DNA of 64,000 bases from Paenibacillus whitsoniae (GTDB lineage: Bacteria; Bacillota; Bacilli; Paenibacillales; NBRC-103111), in NCBI RefSeq assembly GCF_003955665.1, contig NZ_RXHU01000015.1, forward strand, positions 310,001 to 374,000, written 5' to 3'. Under the pieces are notes generated by a model. The model was given only the letters and a program-made list of their open reading frames with translations, made no database searches and had not been told where the DNA came from. Shown piece by piece: positions 6,834 to 15,163 of the stretch (its first letter is position 1; every line of letters begins with the position of its first letter). A program made the position numbers and the translations under genes.

Positions 6834-8420
6834 GTGAAACTGTTCAAATGGCTAACGAATACGAAGACCAGCTTCCCAGCTCCTTCATCGAATCTGTCTG
6901 ATAAGCCCGTTTCCTTTGTACCAGCTTCTGATGAATCGTTAGCAGATGCTGCCATATCGAACCGTTTGGCTGCGAATCGCGAGCGGATCGATCACACTTT
7001 TATCAATTGCAGCGACATTATTACCCTTTCCTGGTCATATGGGTCTGATATGCAATACGAGGCTTACTCGGTGTATGCCAAAACGCTTATTCAAAAAAAA
7101 GACTTTAACGCCTTCAAGGAAACGTTAAAGGATCTGGTTGAAGGTTCTCCCCCTCCTGATGTGGATGTAACGCCGCAAACGGTCAGCTACTATTTCAGCC
7201 ACCATGCGGCTTCTTCCAAAAGCGCTGACATCATTGAAAGTTTCCCAGAAGCGGTTGACGCCATACTGGAAGGCAACATTGTCATTTTTTTCGATCAGTG
7301 GAATTGTGCGTTAAGCTACAAAGCGGTTGGTCTCGAAACGAGACAGGTCACAGAATCGGTTACCGAGCCTGTCGTCCAAGGCCCGCGAGAAAGCACCGTT
7401 GAGAGCATCTCCAAAAACTTGGGCATGCTCCGGCTTCGCCTCAAATCGCCGGATTTGAAAATCATTACACTTCCGCCGTCAGGCCGTACGAAGACAACCG
7501 TGGCCTACAGCTATTTACAAGGTGCGGTCAACCCCGAAGTGCTGGCCGAATTCGAACGAAGGATGACGAAGCTCCGCGACTTGGATATTCTCGAAACTTC
7601 CTATATTGAAGAAATTCTCGAGGATTCTACGTATTCTCCGTTTCCACAATTCAGATATACCGAACGAACGGATGTAGCCACGGCCGCACTGCTGGAAGGC
7701 AAGATTATTGTACTCGTCGACGGAACCGGCTCTATGCTGATCTGCCCCAGCTTCCTCGTCGAAATGCTGCAATCCAGCGAAGACTACTATCAACGAACGG
7801 TGGTTTCCAGCCTCATTCGACTGCTGAGGATTTTTGCCGTTCTCATCGCGCTTGGACTCCCTAGCCTGTATATCGCTTTTTCTACCTTTCATTCGGAGCT
7901 TATTCCAACCGTTCTGCTGATCGCTGTCATCAATTCCAGAGAAGGCATTCCGTTCCCTGCGGTAATTGAAGCTTTTATCATGGAGTTTCTATTCGAGCTG
8001 CTGCGCGAAGCCGGCATCCGGCTTCCCCGCCCGGTTGGCTCTGCAGTTAGCATTGTCGGTGCGCTGGTCATCGGCGAAGCGTCCATTAATGCCGGGATTG
8101 CTTCACCGATCATGGTCATTATTGTCGCTTTGACAGGTATTGCTTCCTTTGCCATTCCACAATACAACTTTGCTTACGGGCTGCGTCTGCTTCGGTTTCC
8201 GATTATGTTGTTTGCTGCGTTTCTCGGCATTTTCGGCATTCTGATTGCCTTCTTGCTGATCTGGCTCCATCTGGCTACTCTGCGCTCCCTCGGGCAGCCT
8301 TATTTAAGCCCGATTGGCCCCTTCTACCCCAAACAAATGAAGGATGTGTTCATTCGCGCACCGCTGCGTACCTTAATGCGCTCCCCTCGCATGATGAAGA
8401 ATGATAAACCGCAGCACTAA
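6834..8420 (+). CDS. Spore germination protein, GerA family A subunit
   Basis: A 528-residue inner-membrane component of a germinant receptor. The first ~300 residues are soluble and include the family pattern ISKNLGMLRLRLKSPDLKI followed by TVAYSYLQGAVNPEVLAEF; the C-terminal half has several hydrophobic helices beginning VSSLIRLLRIFAVLIALGLP and the conserved EGIPFPAVIEAFIMEFLFELLREAG region. The start is taken as GTG at 6834, because AGGAGG lies about eight bases before it; an upstream in-frame TTG at 6813 would overlap that ribosome site. It heads a four-gene operon A-C-D-B. GerA-type receptors sit in the spore inner membrane and trigger germination on binding amino acids, sugars or nucleosides; the ligand is not predictable. 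Such operons are normally sigma-G dependent, though no clear sigma-G promoter was identified. Confidence 0.93.
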   Translation: MKLFKWLTNTKTSFPAPSSNLSDKPVSFVPASDESLADAAISNRLAANRERIDHTFINCSDIITLSWSYGSDMQYEAYSVYAKTLIQKKDFNAFKETLKDLVEGSPPPDVDVTPQTVSYYFSHHAASSKSADIIESFPEAVDAILEGNIVIFFDQWNCALSYKAVGLETRQVTESVTEPVVQGPRESTVESISKNLGMLRLRLKSPDLKIITLPPSGRTKTTVAYSYLQGAVNPEVLAEFERRMTKLRDLDILETSYIEEILEDSTYSPFPQFRYTERTDVATAALLEGKIIVLVDGTGSMLICPSFLVEMLQSSEDYYQRTVVSSLIRLLRIFAVLIALGLPSLYIAFSTFHSELIPTVLLIAVINSREGIPFPAVIEAFIMEFLFELLREAGIRLPRPVGSAVSIVGALVIGEASINAGIASPIMVIIVALTGIASFAIPQYNFAYGLRLLRFPIMLFAAFLGIFGILIAFLLIWLHLATLRSLGQPYLSPIGPFYPKQMKDVFIRAPLRTLMRSPRMMKNDKPQH

Positions 8421-8453
8421 TCTCCACAGTCTGCGCAAGAGGTGATAACAGGC

Positions 8454-9602
8454 ATGGCTCCAGCCGTATATCGGTTCGTGCTTAGCGCCGGCATGCTGAT
8501 CCTACTCACCGGATGTTGGGATCGATCCGAGCTCCCCAGCAAGGGGTTCGTCATGGGGGTGGCGCTTGACCGCACGGATGACGGACAATTCGAGATGACG
8601 ACACAGGTATTCAAGCCTTCCCAAGGGCTGGTGGGTATGAGAACGAGCGATAAATCAACGGTCAATATTGTGACACATAACCATACCTTGTCCAAAGCGA
8701 TTCGCGATATCCCCATTCATCTCGGTCGCAAAACGATGTGGGGCCACGCGCGGATATTAATTATTAGCGAGCAATTGGCACGTGAGCACAATGTGCTCGA
8801 GACCCTCGACTTTTTTTATCGCGATCATGAGCCCCGGCTAACGACTTCGCTCGTCATCGCCAAGGGAAAGGCCAGTAAATATCTGGAGATAAAGCCGCTT
8901 ATTGAAAACACCATCTCTCAGCAGTTTCATCAAAGCAGCGATGCTGCCGACATGAATAGCTCCAAAACGATCAATACGAACTTGCTGGATCTCGGTTTGC
9001 AATTGAAGAGTCAAGTCGGCAACGCAACAGTGCCTTACCTCTACCTTACCGAGGATCACGATGTCGCGGCAACGAATGTCGCTGGCGTTGCCTTGCTGAA
9101 AAAAGGCGTCATGGTCGGTCTAATGAAGCCATTTTATGTAGAGAGCTTGCAAATGCTTCAGAATAACTTCAACAGCGGCATGGTTGCCGTCGCCTGTCCC
9201 CATGACAACAAAAAGGAAGAAGCTGTTGAAGTCCTCTTTCTCTCCAGCGCTTGGAAACCGGTCATTGTTCCCGATCAGCCGCTTCGCACCCATATCGCAA
9301 TCAAAGCGGACGTAGCCTTATTGGAAGCTGCCTGCACCAAGCTGGAAACACAAGAAGATGAGCAGCGATTCAAGGAGAAAATCGAAGACAATATTCGCAA
9401 GCAGGTATTGGAAATGTTAACCTGGCTGCAGCGCAATAAATTCGACGCCTTAGGACTTGGCAATAAAGTGTACCAGCAGAATCCTGCACTTTGGAAGAAG
9501 TGGAAACCCAACTGGGAAGATCGCTTTGCGGAAAGCGAATTTAGCGTAAACGTTAGCGTTCATCTCAGTACAACAGGTACCTCCATTGGTAAGCCAACCT
9601 AA
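8454..9602 (+). CDS. Spore germination lipoprotein, Ger(x)C family C subunit
   Basis: A 382-residue lipoprotein. The signal peptide ends in the lipobox LLTGC (Cys at about residue 21) directly followed by WDRSEL, the hallmark start of mature GerC-type proteins. The body shows the family's typical segments, such as GRKTMWGHARILIISEQLA, and a C-terminal charged helix region (QRFKEKIEDNIRKQVLEMLTWLQ). ATG at 8454 is chosen over a GTG at 8442 because the ribosome site AAGAGGTGAT overlaps that GTG and is well spaced from the ATG. The stop of the A subunit is 33 bases upstream. The protein would be anchored to the outer face of the spore inner membrane as part of the receptor. Confidence 0.93.
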   Translation: MAPAVYRFVLSAGMLILLTGCWDRSELPSKGFVMGVALDRTDDGQFEMTTQVFKPSQGLVGMRTSDKSTVNIVTHNHTLSKAIRDIPIHLGRKTMWGHARILIISEQLAREHNVLETLDFFYRDHEPRLTTSLVIAKGKASKYLEIKPLIENTISQQFHQSSDAADMNSSKTINTNLLDLGLQLKSQVGNATVPYLYLTEDHDVAATNVAGVALLKKGVMVGLMKPFYVESLQMLQNNFNSGMVAVACPHDNKKEEAVEVLFLSSAWKPVIVPDQPLRTHIAIKADVALLEAACTKLETQEDEQRFKEKIEDNIRKQVLEMLTWLQRNKFDALGLGNKVYQQNPALWKKWKPNWEDRFAESEFSVNVSVHLSTTGTSIGKPT

Positions 9603-9630
9603 TTAACTGTGTGACGGGAGGCTGGCAAAG

Positions 9631-9876
9631 ATGACAAACCCTAGCATCTTGATGCTGCTCATTTATGCCGTCATCGCTATCGCTGACTGGTCCAGGCTGA
9701 AAAAGCTCAGTCGTCGTGATCAAATTGCCTATGCGGGAATTTTCCTGCTTTCTTGTTATTTGGCGGTTGATTATATCTGGCATCTCTCCCTGTTTTTCAT
9801 TGAAGATGCCGCACAGCTGCTATTTGGCGGCTGGGGACGCCGACTGCTGGACTTCCTGAACGTTCCGCCAAGCTAA
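9631..9876 (+). CDS. Small two-helix membrane protein, candidate D-type subunit of the germinant receptor
   Basis: An 81-residue protein with two hydrophobic segments, PSILMLLIYAVIAIADW and AYAGIFLLSCYLAVDYIWHL, and little else. It sits between the C and B subunit genes with its own ribosome site (GGGAGG, spacing about nine) and short intergenic gaps on both sides. Known GerA-family operons sometimes encode a fourth, two-transmembrane 'D' subunit of about this size that modulates receptor activity (GerKD in Bacillus subtilis is an example). The assignment rests on size, topology and position; sequence similarity could not be tested. Confidence 0.7.
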   Translation: MTNPSILMLLIYAVIAIADWSRLKKLSRRDQIAYAGIFLLSCYLAVDYIWHLSLFFIEDAAQLLFGGWGRRLLDFLNVPPS

Positions 9877-9906
9877 ATTAACTTAATGACGGAGGTGATG
9901 CACGCG

Positions 9907-11007
9907 ATGTATCAGAAAGAGCAAATCAATTCCTTTCAGATGGCGCTGCTGTTCTTCGCGTTCATGACAGGATCGTCCATTGTCAATATTCCCGGTCCGC
10001 TGATCGGCTTTGCCAGAAACGGCGCCTGGCTGTCGCTGCTGATTGCCATGTGCAGCGGCTTGCTCATGCTCTCGGGCGTGCTCTTTTTATACAAGCGCTT
10101 TCCCGAGTTGACGCTCATCGAATACAGTCGAAAACTGGTAGGGAATGTGCTAACCTGCATCCTGGCTATCGCTTTCGTATCTTTTCAGTGGCATATGACA
10201 TCCGGGATCGTGCTGGATATCGGTCTGTTTATGACCAGCTCCATGATGCGGCAGACGCCCTTATATTTGTTTCTCTTCTTCGTCTATATTGTCGCGGCGC
10301 TATCCGTGCGCTCCGGCATTGAGACGATAGCCCGCATGCTGCTTGTTCCATTTGTTATCGTTATCCTCTTCATTGTACTGACACTCATTCTGTCGATAAA
10401 CAATTATGACGTCTACCAGTTGCTCCCCGTCATGCCTGAAGGGGTGAAACCCATTCTACTTGGCGGCTATTTTGCATACGGCTTTCCCTATACCGAGTTG
10501 ATCCTGATGTCCATGCTGCTCCCTTATGTGCGCTCAGACGAACGTTCCCTGGTTGGCAAACGGATGTATGTCGCCTTGCTGCTGAACGGCTTCTTCCTTC
10601 TCGCAGTGACGCTGTGCACAATCCTTGTATTTGGACCTATGGCCGGAGAGCGCAAATATTCCATGTTCGAGGTTGCACGTATTATTAACATGCTGGAGGT
10701 CATTCAACGCATCGAATCCATTATCGGCATATCGCTCATCACCACCGCCCTCATGAAGGCGACCATAACCTTGTATATCCTGAATCTTACGCTTTCCAAC
10801 CTGTTCAAACTGTCGGATAACCGAATTCTTGTCTATCCGCTGGCCCTGACTTGTTTCCTCTTCTCCCTCATGCAAATTAGAAAAGGAGCCGCCTTCTGGG
10901 TCAATTCGGTTTCTGTTCTTCATGGCATATGGGGGACGTTCGCCTTAGTCCTTCCCTTACTCTTGTTGATTGCCGTCGCGCTACTGAGAAGAAAGCAAAA
11001 TGAATAA
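9907..11007 (+). CDS. Spore germination permease-like protein, GerA family B subunit
   Basis: A 366-residue polytopic membrane protein with about ten hydrophobic helices, starting MYQKEQINSFQMALLFFAFM, with the conserved TGSSIVNIPGP in the first helix region. This is the APC-superfamily B subunit, which forms the ligand-binding part of germinant receptors. ATG at 9907 is preferred over an ATG at 9886, because GGAGGTG at 9891-9897 lies inside that longer form and is ideally spaced from 9907. It is the last gene of the operon and is followed directly by a hairpin at 11004-11037. Confidence 0.92.
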   Translation: MYQKEQINSFQMALLFFAFMTGSSIVNIPGPLIGFARNGAWLSLLIAMCSGLLMLSGVLFLYKRFPELTLIEYSRKLVGNVLTCILAIAFVSFQWHMTSGIVLDIGLFMTSSMMRQTPLYLFLFFVYIVAALSVRSGIETIARMLLVPFVIVILFIVLTLILSINNYDVYQLLPVMPEGVKPILLGGYFAYGFPYTELILMSMLLPYVRSDERSLVGKRMYVALLLNGFFLLAVTLCTILVFGPMAGERKYSMFEVARIINMLEVIQRIESIIGISLITTALMKATITLYILNLTLSNLFKLSDNRILVYPLALTCFLFSLMQIRKGAAFWVNSVSVLHGIWGTFALVLPLLLLIAVALLRRKQNE

Positions 11008-11037
11008 CCCAGCAACCGTAGTGGTTTGCTGGATTAT
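11004..11037. terminator. Hairpin between the converging germination and GH2 operons
   Basis: AATAACCCAGCAACC pairs with GGTTTGCTGGATTATT around a five-base loop, with one mismatch and one bulge. T-rich ends on both strands make it usable in both directions. The core CCAGCAA/TTTGCTGG recurs in hairpins near 38604 and 59275. Confidence 0.6.
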
Positions 11038-11094
11038 TCAGTACAAGAAGGCGCGATTCCCCCTTTTCAACAATGTCTTACGGTTTTACCTTGC

Positions 11095-12777
11095 TTAAGT
11101 AAAATACGTTTTTACCACCGAGTACGCCAGCTTCGGACGTCGATAACGATCGACAATGCCTTTACTGTTCTGCGTGCCTGCACGTGTCAGCAGCCATCCG
11201 TCGGCCTCAGTCACACGACAGTCGCAGAACTGCCAGATCAGCATGCCCGAGAGGAACGGCAAGGATCGGTAGGCCTCCAAATTCGCTTTGATGATATCCG
11301 CCTGCCTCTCCTCCGTTCCTTTCACGCGGCTTGGATCCCGATAGCCATAGAAGCCATCCGCACCGAATTCACTCATGATCATCGGCTTATCCTTGCCGCC
11401 GGCATCATCCGCCCACTTGCGGGCTTGCAGACACAGCTCGTAGGGATCCTCCTCTCTGTACCAAAGGGGGTATAAATTAACCGAGACAATATCGGCCAGG
11501 TCGAAGCACAGCTCCCTCTCCCGATGATGCGATGCGAAGGTGAGCGGCCTTGAGGTATCCATGGAGCGAATCTGCTCGAACTGTTTGCGATACATCTCCC
11601 GTCCTTCCACGGTATCGCTTGCACATTCGTTAAGAATAGCCCAGATTATGATACTCGGGTGGTTCACGTGGGCTTCCACCATCTCGCGGTTGCAATCCTC
11701 ACACTGTCGCTCAAAGAGCGGATGCTGCATATCCTTTAAGCTGAACCCTCTGGCATGATTTTCCTCCCAGACGAAGATTCCCCGCTCATCACATAGATCC
11801 AGAAGACGCTCATCATTCGGATAATGACTTGTTCGTACAGCATTTGCCCCCATATCGAGCATTAATTCCATATCCTGCACCATTAACGGGTAAGGAATCG
11901 CCGCTCCGCATAAAGGGTGATCCTCATGCCGGTTAAAACCTTTGAGCACGACAGGCTCACCATTTACCTTGAGCTGCCCGCCTTCCGTCGAAACGGTTCG
12001 AAAGCCTACGCGTTCAATGAGGTCGTCAAGCACTCTGTTTCCATCATCGTTAAATAGCTGTGCTTCCAGCGCATACAACTGCGGCTGGGATACCGACCAC
12101 GCAGCTGCTTGCGGAAAAGGAACCGTCACCGAAACCTTCCTTGTTGCATCCGGAGGGACAATAACGCCTTCGTCAAACGGTACATCCCATTCGCCGAGCT
12201 TGCCGTGAAGACGAGCGTTCCTCCGTTCCTCACTGGTATTCCTAAGGACAAGGTCGATCTTGCCGCTCCAGCCCTCTTCTGTATATAGGGGCGTAAATGC
12301 CATTCGCTCGATAAACAGGTCTGCGATTTCTTCCACGGCTGCCGGACGAATGATGCCCCCATAGCTGTAATAATCGTTCGGAATGTGCAGGGCAGATTCT
12401 TCATGAAAGGAATTATCCACCAGCACTGCGATTTCATGTTCGCCTGCTTCAACTTCCGGCAGAACAAACGTGAATGGGGTATAGGCATTGTAGTGGCGGC
12501 CCAGCAAACGACCATCCCAGTACACATGTGCCGTATGGCTGACTCCCTTAAAAACCAACCGGATGGCCCCTTTACGGGATACGGTCACTTTGGAGCGATA
12601 TACACCTCTGCCTCTGTATGTGCTGAACTGCGGATGCATCTCCCAGCAGCCTGGCACTGGCATGCGATACCGGTAAGATGCGGGAAGTTCATCCCCGGAA
12701 CCAATCGGCTCGAAATCCCAGTCTCCCTCCAACTCTTGTACCGCTCGAATTCGATTCGTCTGAAAAAGCCTTAGCAT
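11095..12777 (-). CDS. GH2 family glycosidase, probable beta-glucuronidase/galacturonidase
   Basis: A 560-residue enzyme without a signal peptide, so cytoplasmic. It has the three GH2 parts: N-terminal jelly-roll (VPGCWEMHP...RGRGVYRSKV), an immunoglobulin-like middle, and a TIM barrel. The acid/base Glu is in IIIWAILNEC (about residue 383) and the nucleophile Glu in MIMSEFGADG (about 469). Near the C-terminus, NSKGIVDRYRRPK (about 535) carries the N-x-K motif that in bacterial beta-glucuronidases such as E. coli UidA contacts the substrate carboxylate. Length and motif therefore favour a uronidase over a beta-galactosidase. It is the last gene of the operon permease-permease-binding protein-AraC-GH2; its ATG follows the AraC stop by two bases, suggesting translational coupling. 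Confidence 0.88.
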   Translation of the reverse strand: MLRLFQTNRIRAVQELEGDWDFEPIGSGDELPASYRYRMPVPGCWEMHPQFSTYRGRGVYRSKVTVSRKGAIRLVFKGVSHTAHVYWDGRLLGRHYNAYTPFTFVLPEVEAGEHEIAVLVDNSFHEESALHIPNDYYSYGGIIRPAAVEEIADLFIERMAFTPLYTEEGWSGKIDLVLRNTSEERRNARLHGKLGEWDVPFDEGVIVPPDATRKVSVTVPFPQAAAWSVSQPQLYALEAQLFNDDGNRVLDDLIERVGFRTVSTEGGQLKVNGEPVVLKGFNRHEDHPLCGAAIPYPLMVQDMELMLDMGANAVRTSHYPNDERLLDLCDERGIFVWEENHARGFSLKDMQHPLFERQCEDCNREMVEAHVNHPSIIIWAILNECASDTVEGREMYRKQFEQIRSMDTSRPLTFASHHRERELCFDLADIVSVNLYPLWYREEDPYELCLQARKWADDAGGKDKPMIMSEFGADGFYGYRDPSRVKGTEERQADIIKANLEAYRSLPFLSGMLIWQFCDCRVTEADGWLLTRAGTQNSKGIVDRYRRPKLAYSVVKTYFT

Positions 12778-12779
12778 GG

Positions 12780-15131
12780 TTATTTCCCCTCTTTGCGAGA
12801 TTGATCACGATACTGTGTCGGTGTAAGTCCCACATTTCCTTTAAACAATTTATTAAAATACGAATGCTGATACCCTACTCGTTCGGCCACCTCATTAATT
12901 TTAAGCTCCGTGCCAAGAAGCAGTTCCTTCGCCCTGTCTATCCGCAGTTGAAGCAGATAGTCAACAAAGTTGACGCCCATGATCTGCTTAAATGAACGAC
13001 TGAGTGTATACGGGCTGGCGGAGAGTTGATCTGCACAGATCTCCAATGAAAGCTCCTCGGCGTAGTGCACTTTTAGAAAGGCTACAGCCCGTTCAATTAA
13101 TTGACGCGAATGGATACGCTGCGTGCGTTCAAACTCCTCCAGGAATGGCATAATGACTTGCCCCTTGAACCATCTGGCGATGGCCGCGGCTTCCCTGATG
13201 CCAAGCAATTCTTCAAACTGACGACCTTCCGTCAGCAGTGGGTGCTGTTCCAACCCCATCTCAATAAACAAGTGCCGCACGCTGCCAAGAAGTTGAAACA
13301 TGGACTGTTGAACGAGCATCTCGCGCTCCGCCTCTGCTTGAACTGCTGCCAAGAAAGCGTCAAATTTGGCGTAAACCTCTTCGGCAAGCCCCAGTCTCAT
13401 CACGTGAAGCAATTCCCGCTCCAAAGCAAACGGATAACCAATCTGCGAATGGGAGGGACGTGAGAATTCTTCCATATCCATGATCTGATGATCGGCAAGC
13501 CTGTCCCGATAGCGTGCCGTTAATCTCGCCTGTTCAAACAATTCCGGGATATCACTTGCCCGATCCGTCACTCGGCTAATGATAATGGTCACTTGAAGGC
13601 CGAGTATCTTTCGTACCGTTGCGACTAATTCTCCTGTAAATTCATGCAGCAGATCTCGGACGCCGCTCCTTCCCGTTGACTCCGGAAACAATCCCATCAG
13701 CCCCACGGACAAATCCAGAAAATTAATCACATTCGACTGCTGCCATCTCAATCGTGCCAACTCTTCCGTTATGTTGGAAGCCGCGAAGCTGATCAGCTCA
13801 TGATCGTCCTCTTGAAATCGTCCTGTCTGCGCACCCAGACCAGATAACTGAATGAATACGATTGCAAATAACTTGTCTTGCGTATCCCAACCAAGTTGCT
13901 CCATGCGGTCTCGTAGGCCCGCTTCGTCATATGCGTACAGGTGACCCTGTACATGCTGGAGCAGAAAGCCTTCTCGCAAGGAAGGCAGGGATCGCTTCAG
14001 CTTCTCTTGCAAGGACAATCTTTCTTGCGTAAGCTGCCCCCATTCCCGCTCGATGTACGCAAGCTCATACTTGACTTGCTCCTCATGAGCATCTACGCTG
14101 GGGTCCCCGGAATTCGCTGATCGAAACAGCTGAACTAGCTGGCGAATGGGACGATACAAACGATTCGATGCGAACCAGGCAAGCACACAAGCCACAATCA
14201 GCCCCAACACGCTGATAGACAAAATCCACTTTGCCGTCTGCACGACCGGCTTGGCCAACTGCGAAAGCGGAGTTGCCGTCACATAGACCCATTGTGCCTT
14301 GGTCACTTCACCGTAGGAGATCAGATACTTCTCTCCCCGCCATTTATAGGTAAAAGAGGAAGAGGCCATCTGACCTTCTTTTTCCAATACAAGCTTGCTC
14401 AACTGATCATAGAGCTGGGTTTCGCTTTCGTTCAGCGTCAGAGGAGGTACCGATTCTCCGGTCTTGCGCATTAAAAAGGCATAGCTCCCCGTCTCTGTAT
14501 TCGCCTGACGAATCATACTCTGTATTTCCTGATCGCTCAGGCGGAGAACAAAGGCTCCGAATGGATGATCGGAGTGCCAAGGAAGCTTAAATACAATCGA
14601 GACGGGAGATGGCAACATTTGCCCCGGCAATGCCAGATCATAGGCAAAAAACAGACCTTCCCGTTTCCCCAGTAATGAGGCATAGGCTGACGCTTGTGCG
14701 GGATTCAAGTAATAAATGCCATCATTGCCGATCAGCGCTTTTTGTGAATGTAAATACAGCCGAGCATCCCCAATCAACAAGTTCGAGCCTCCAACGACAA
14801 GCAAGGCCCGCATCATCTCTTGCATGCGGGCAATATTGTTAATAAAATCCAAATGTTCGAGTTCTGTATCGAACATGGAGTTGGCGGACCAACGGCTCAT
14901 CACCATGGCAATTTGGTCGAATTGTTTATTCATGTTATCCGAGAACTGTTCGAATTTTAACTCGTGTGTACGATAGACTTCCTTCTGCACACGATCAATG
15001 CCGATCGCATAACTACTAATACCGATGAAGACAGAGGGAATCGATGTAATCAGCAAAGAAAGAACGAGGCTCTTTCGGAAATACTCGCCTTTTTCCCCTC
15101 TAATCCATTTCCATGCCAACCAATTCCTCAT
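12780..15131 (-). CDS. Membrane-bound AraC family regulator with extracellular sensor
   Basis: A 783-residue one-component regulator. A hydrophobic helix at about residues 20-42 and a second at about 298-318 (WILSISVLGLIVACVLAWF) bracket an extracellular domain of about 255 residues. HAMP-like (NRLYRPIRQLVQLF) and linker regions follow, and the last 100 residues form an AraC DNA-binding domain (LSLEICADQLSASPYTLSRSF and KINEVAERVGYQHSYFNKLF). No receiver domain or kinase is present, so the external signal would pass directly to DNA binding, as proposed for YesS/RhgR-like regulators of pectin-type sugars. It is embedded between the binding-protein gene and the GH2 gene of the operon it presumably controls, 32 bases after the former. 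Confidence 0.9.
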   Translation of the reverse strand: MRNWLAWKWIRGEKGEYFRKSLVLSLLITSIPSVFIGISSYAIGIDRVQKEVYRTHELKFEQFSDNMNKQFDQIAMVMSRWSANSMFDTELEHLDFINNIARMQEMMRALLVVGGSNLLIGDARLYLHSQKALIGNDGIYYLNPAQASAYASLLGKREGLFFAYDLALPGQMLPSPVSIVFKLPWHSDHPFGAFVLRLSDQEIQSMIRQANTETGSYAFLMRKTGESVPPLTLNESETQLYDQLSKLVLEKEGQMASSSFTYKWRGEKYLISYGEVTKAQWVYVTATPLSQLAKPVVQTAKWILSISVLGLIVACVLAWFASNRLYRPIRQLVQLFRSANSGDPSVDAHEEQVKYELAYIEREWGQLTQERLSLQEKLKRSLPSLREGFLLQHVQGHLYAYDEAGLRDRMEQLGWDTQDKLFAIVFIQLSGLGAQTGRFQEDDHELISFAASNITEELARLRWQQSNVINFLDLSVGLMGLFPESTGRSGVRDLLHEFTGELVATVRKILGLQVTIIISRVTDRASDIPELFEQARLTARYRDRLADHQIMDMEEFSRPSHSQIGYPFALERELLHVMRLGLAEEVYAKFDAFLAAVQAEAEREMLVQQSMFQLLGSVRHLFIEMGLEQHPLLTEGRQFEELLGIREAAAIARWFKGQVIMPFLEEFERTQRIHSRQLIERAVAFLKVHYAEELSLEICADQLSASPYTLSRSFKQIMGVNFVDYLLQLRIDRAKELLLGTELKINEVAERVGYQHSYFNKLFKGNVGLTPTQYRDQSRKEGK

Positions 15132-15163
15132 CTCGATTCCCCCTGAAGTGTCTTCAATATATG

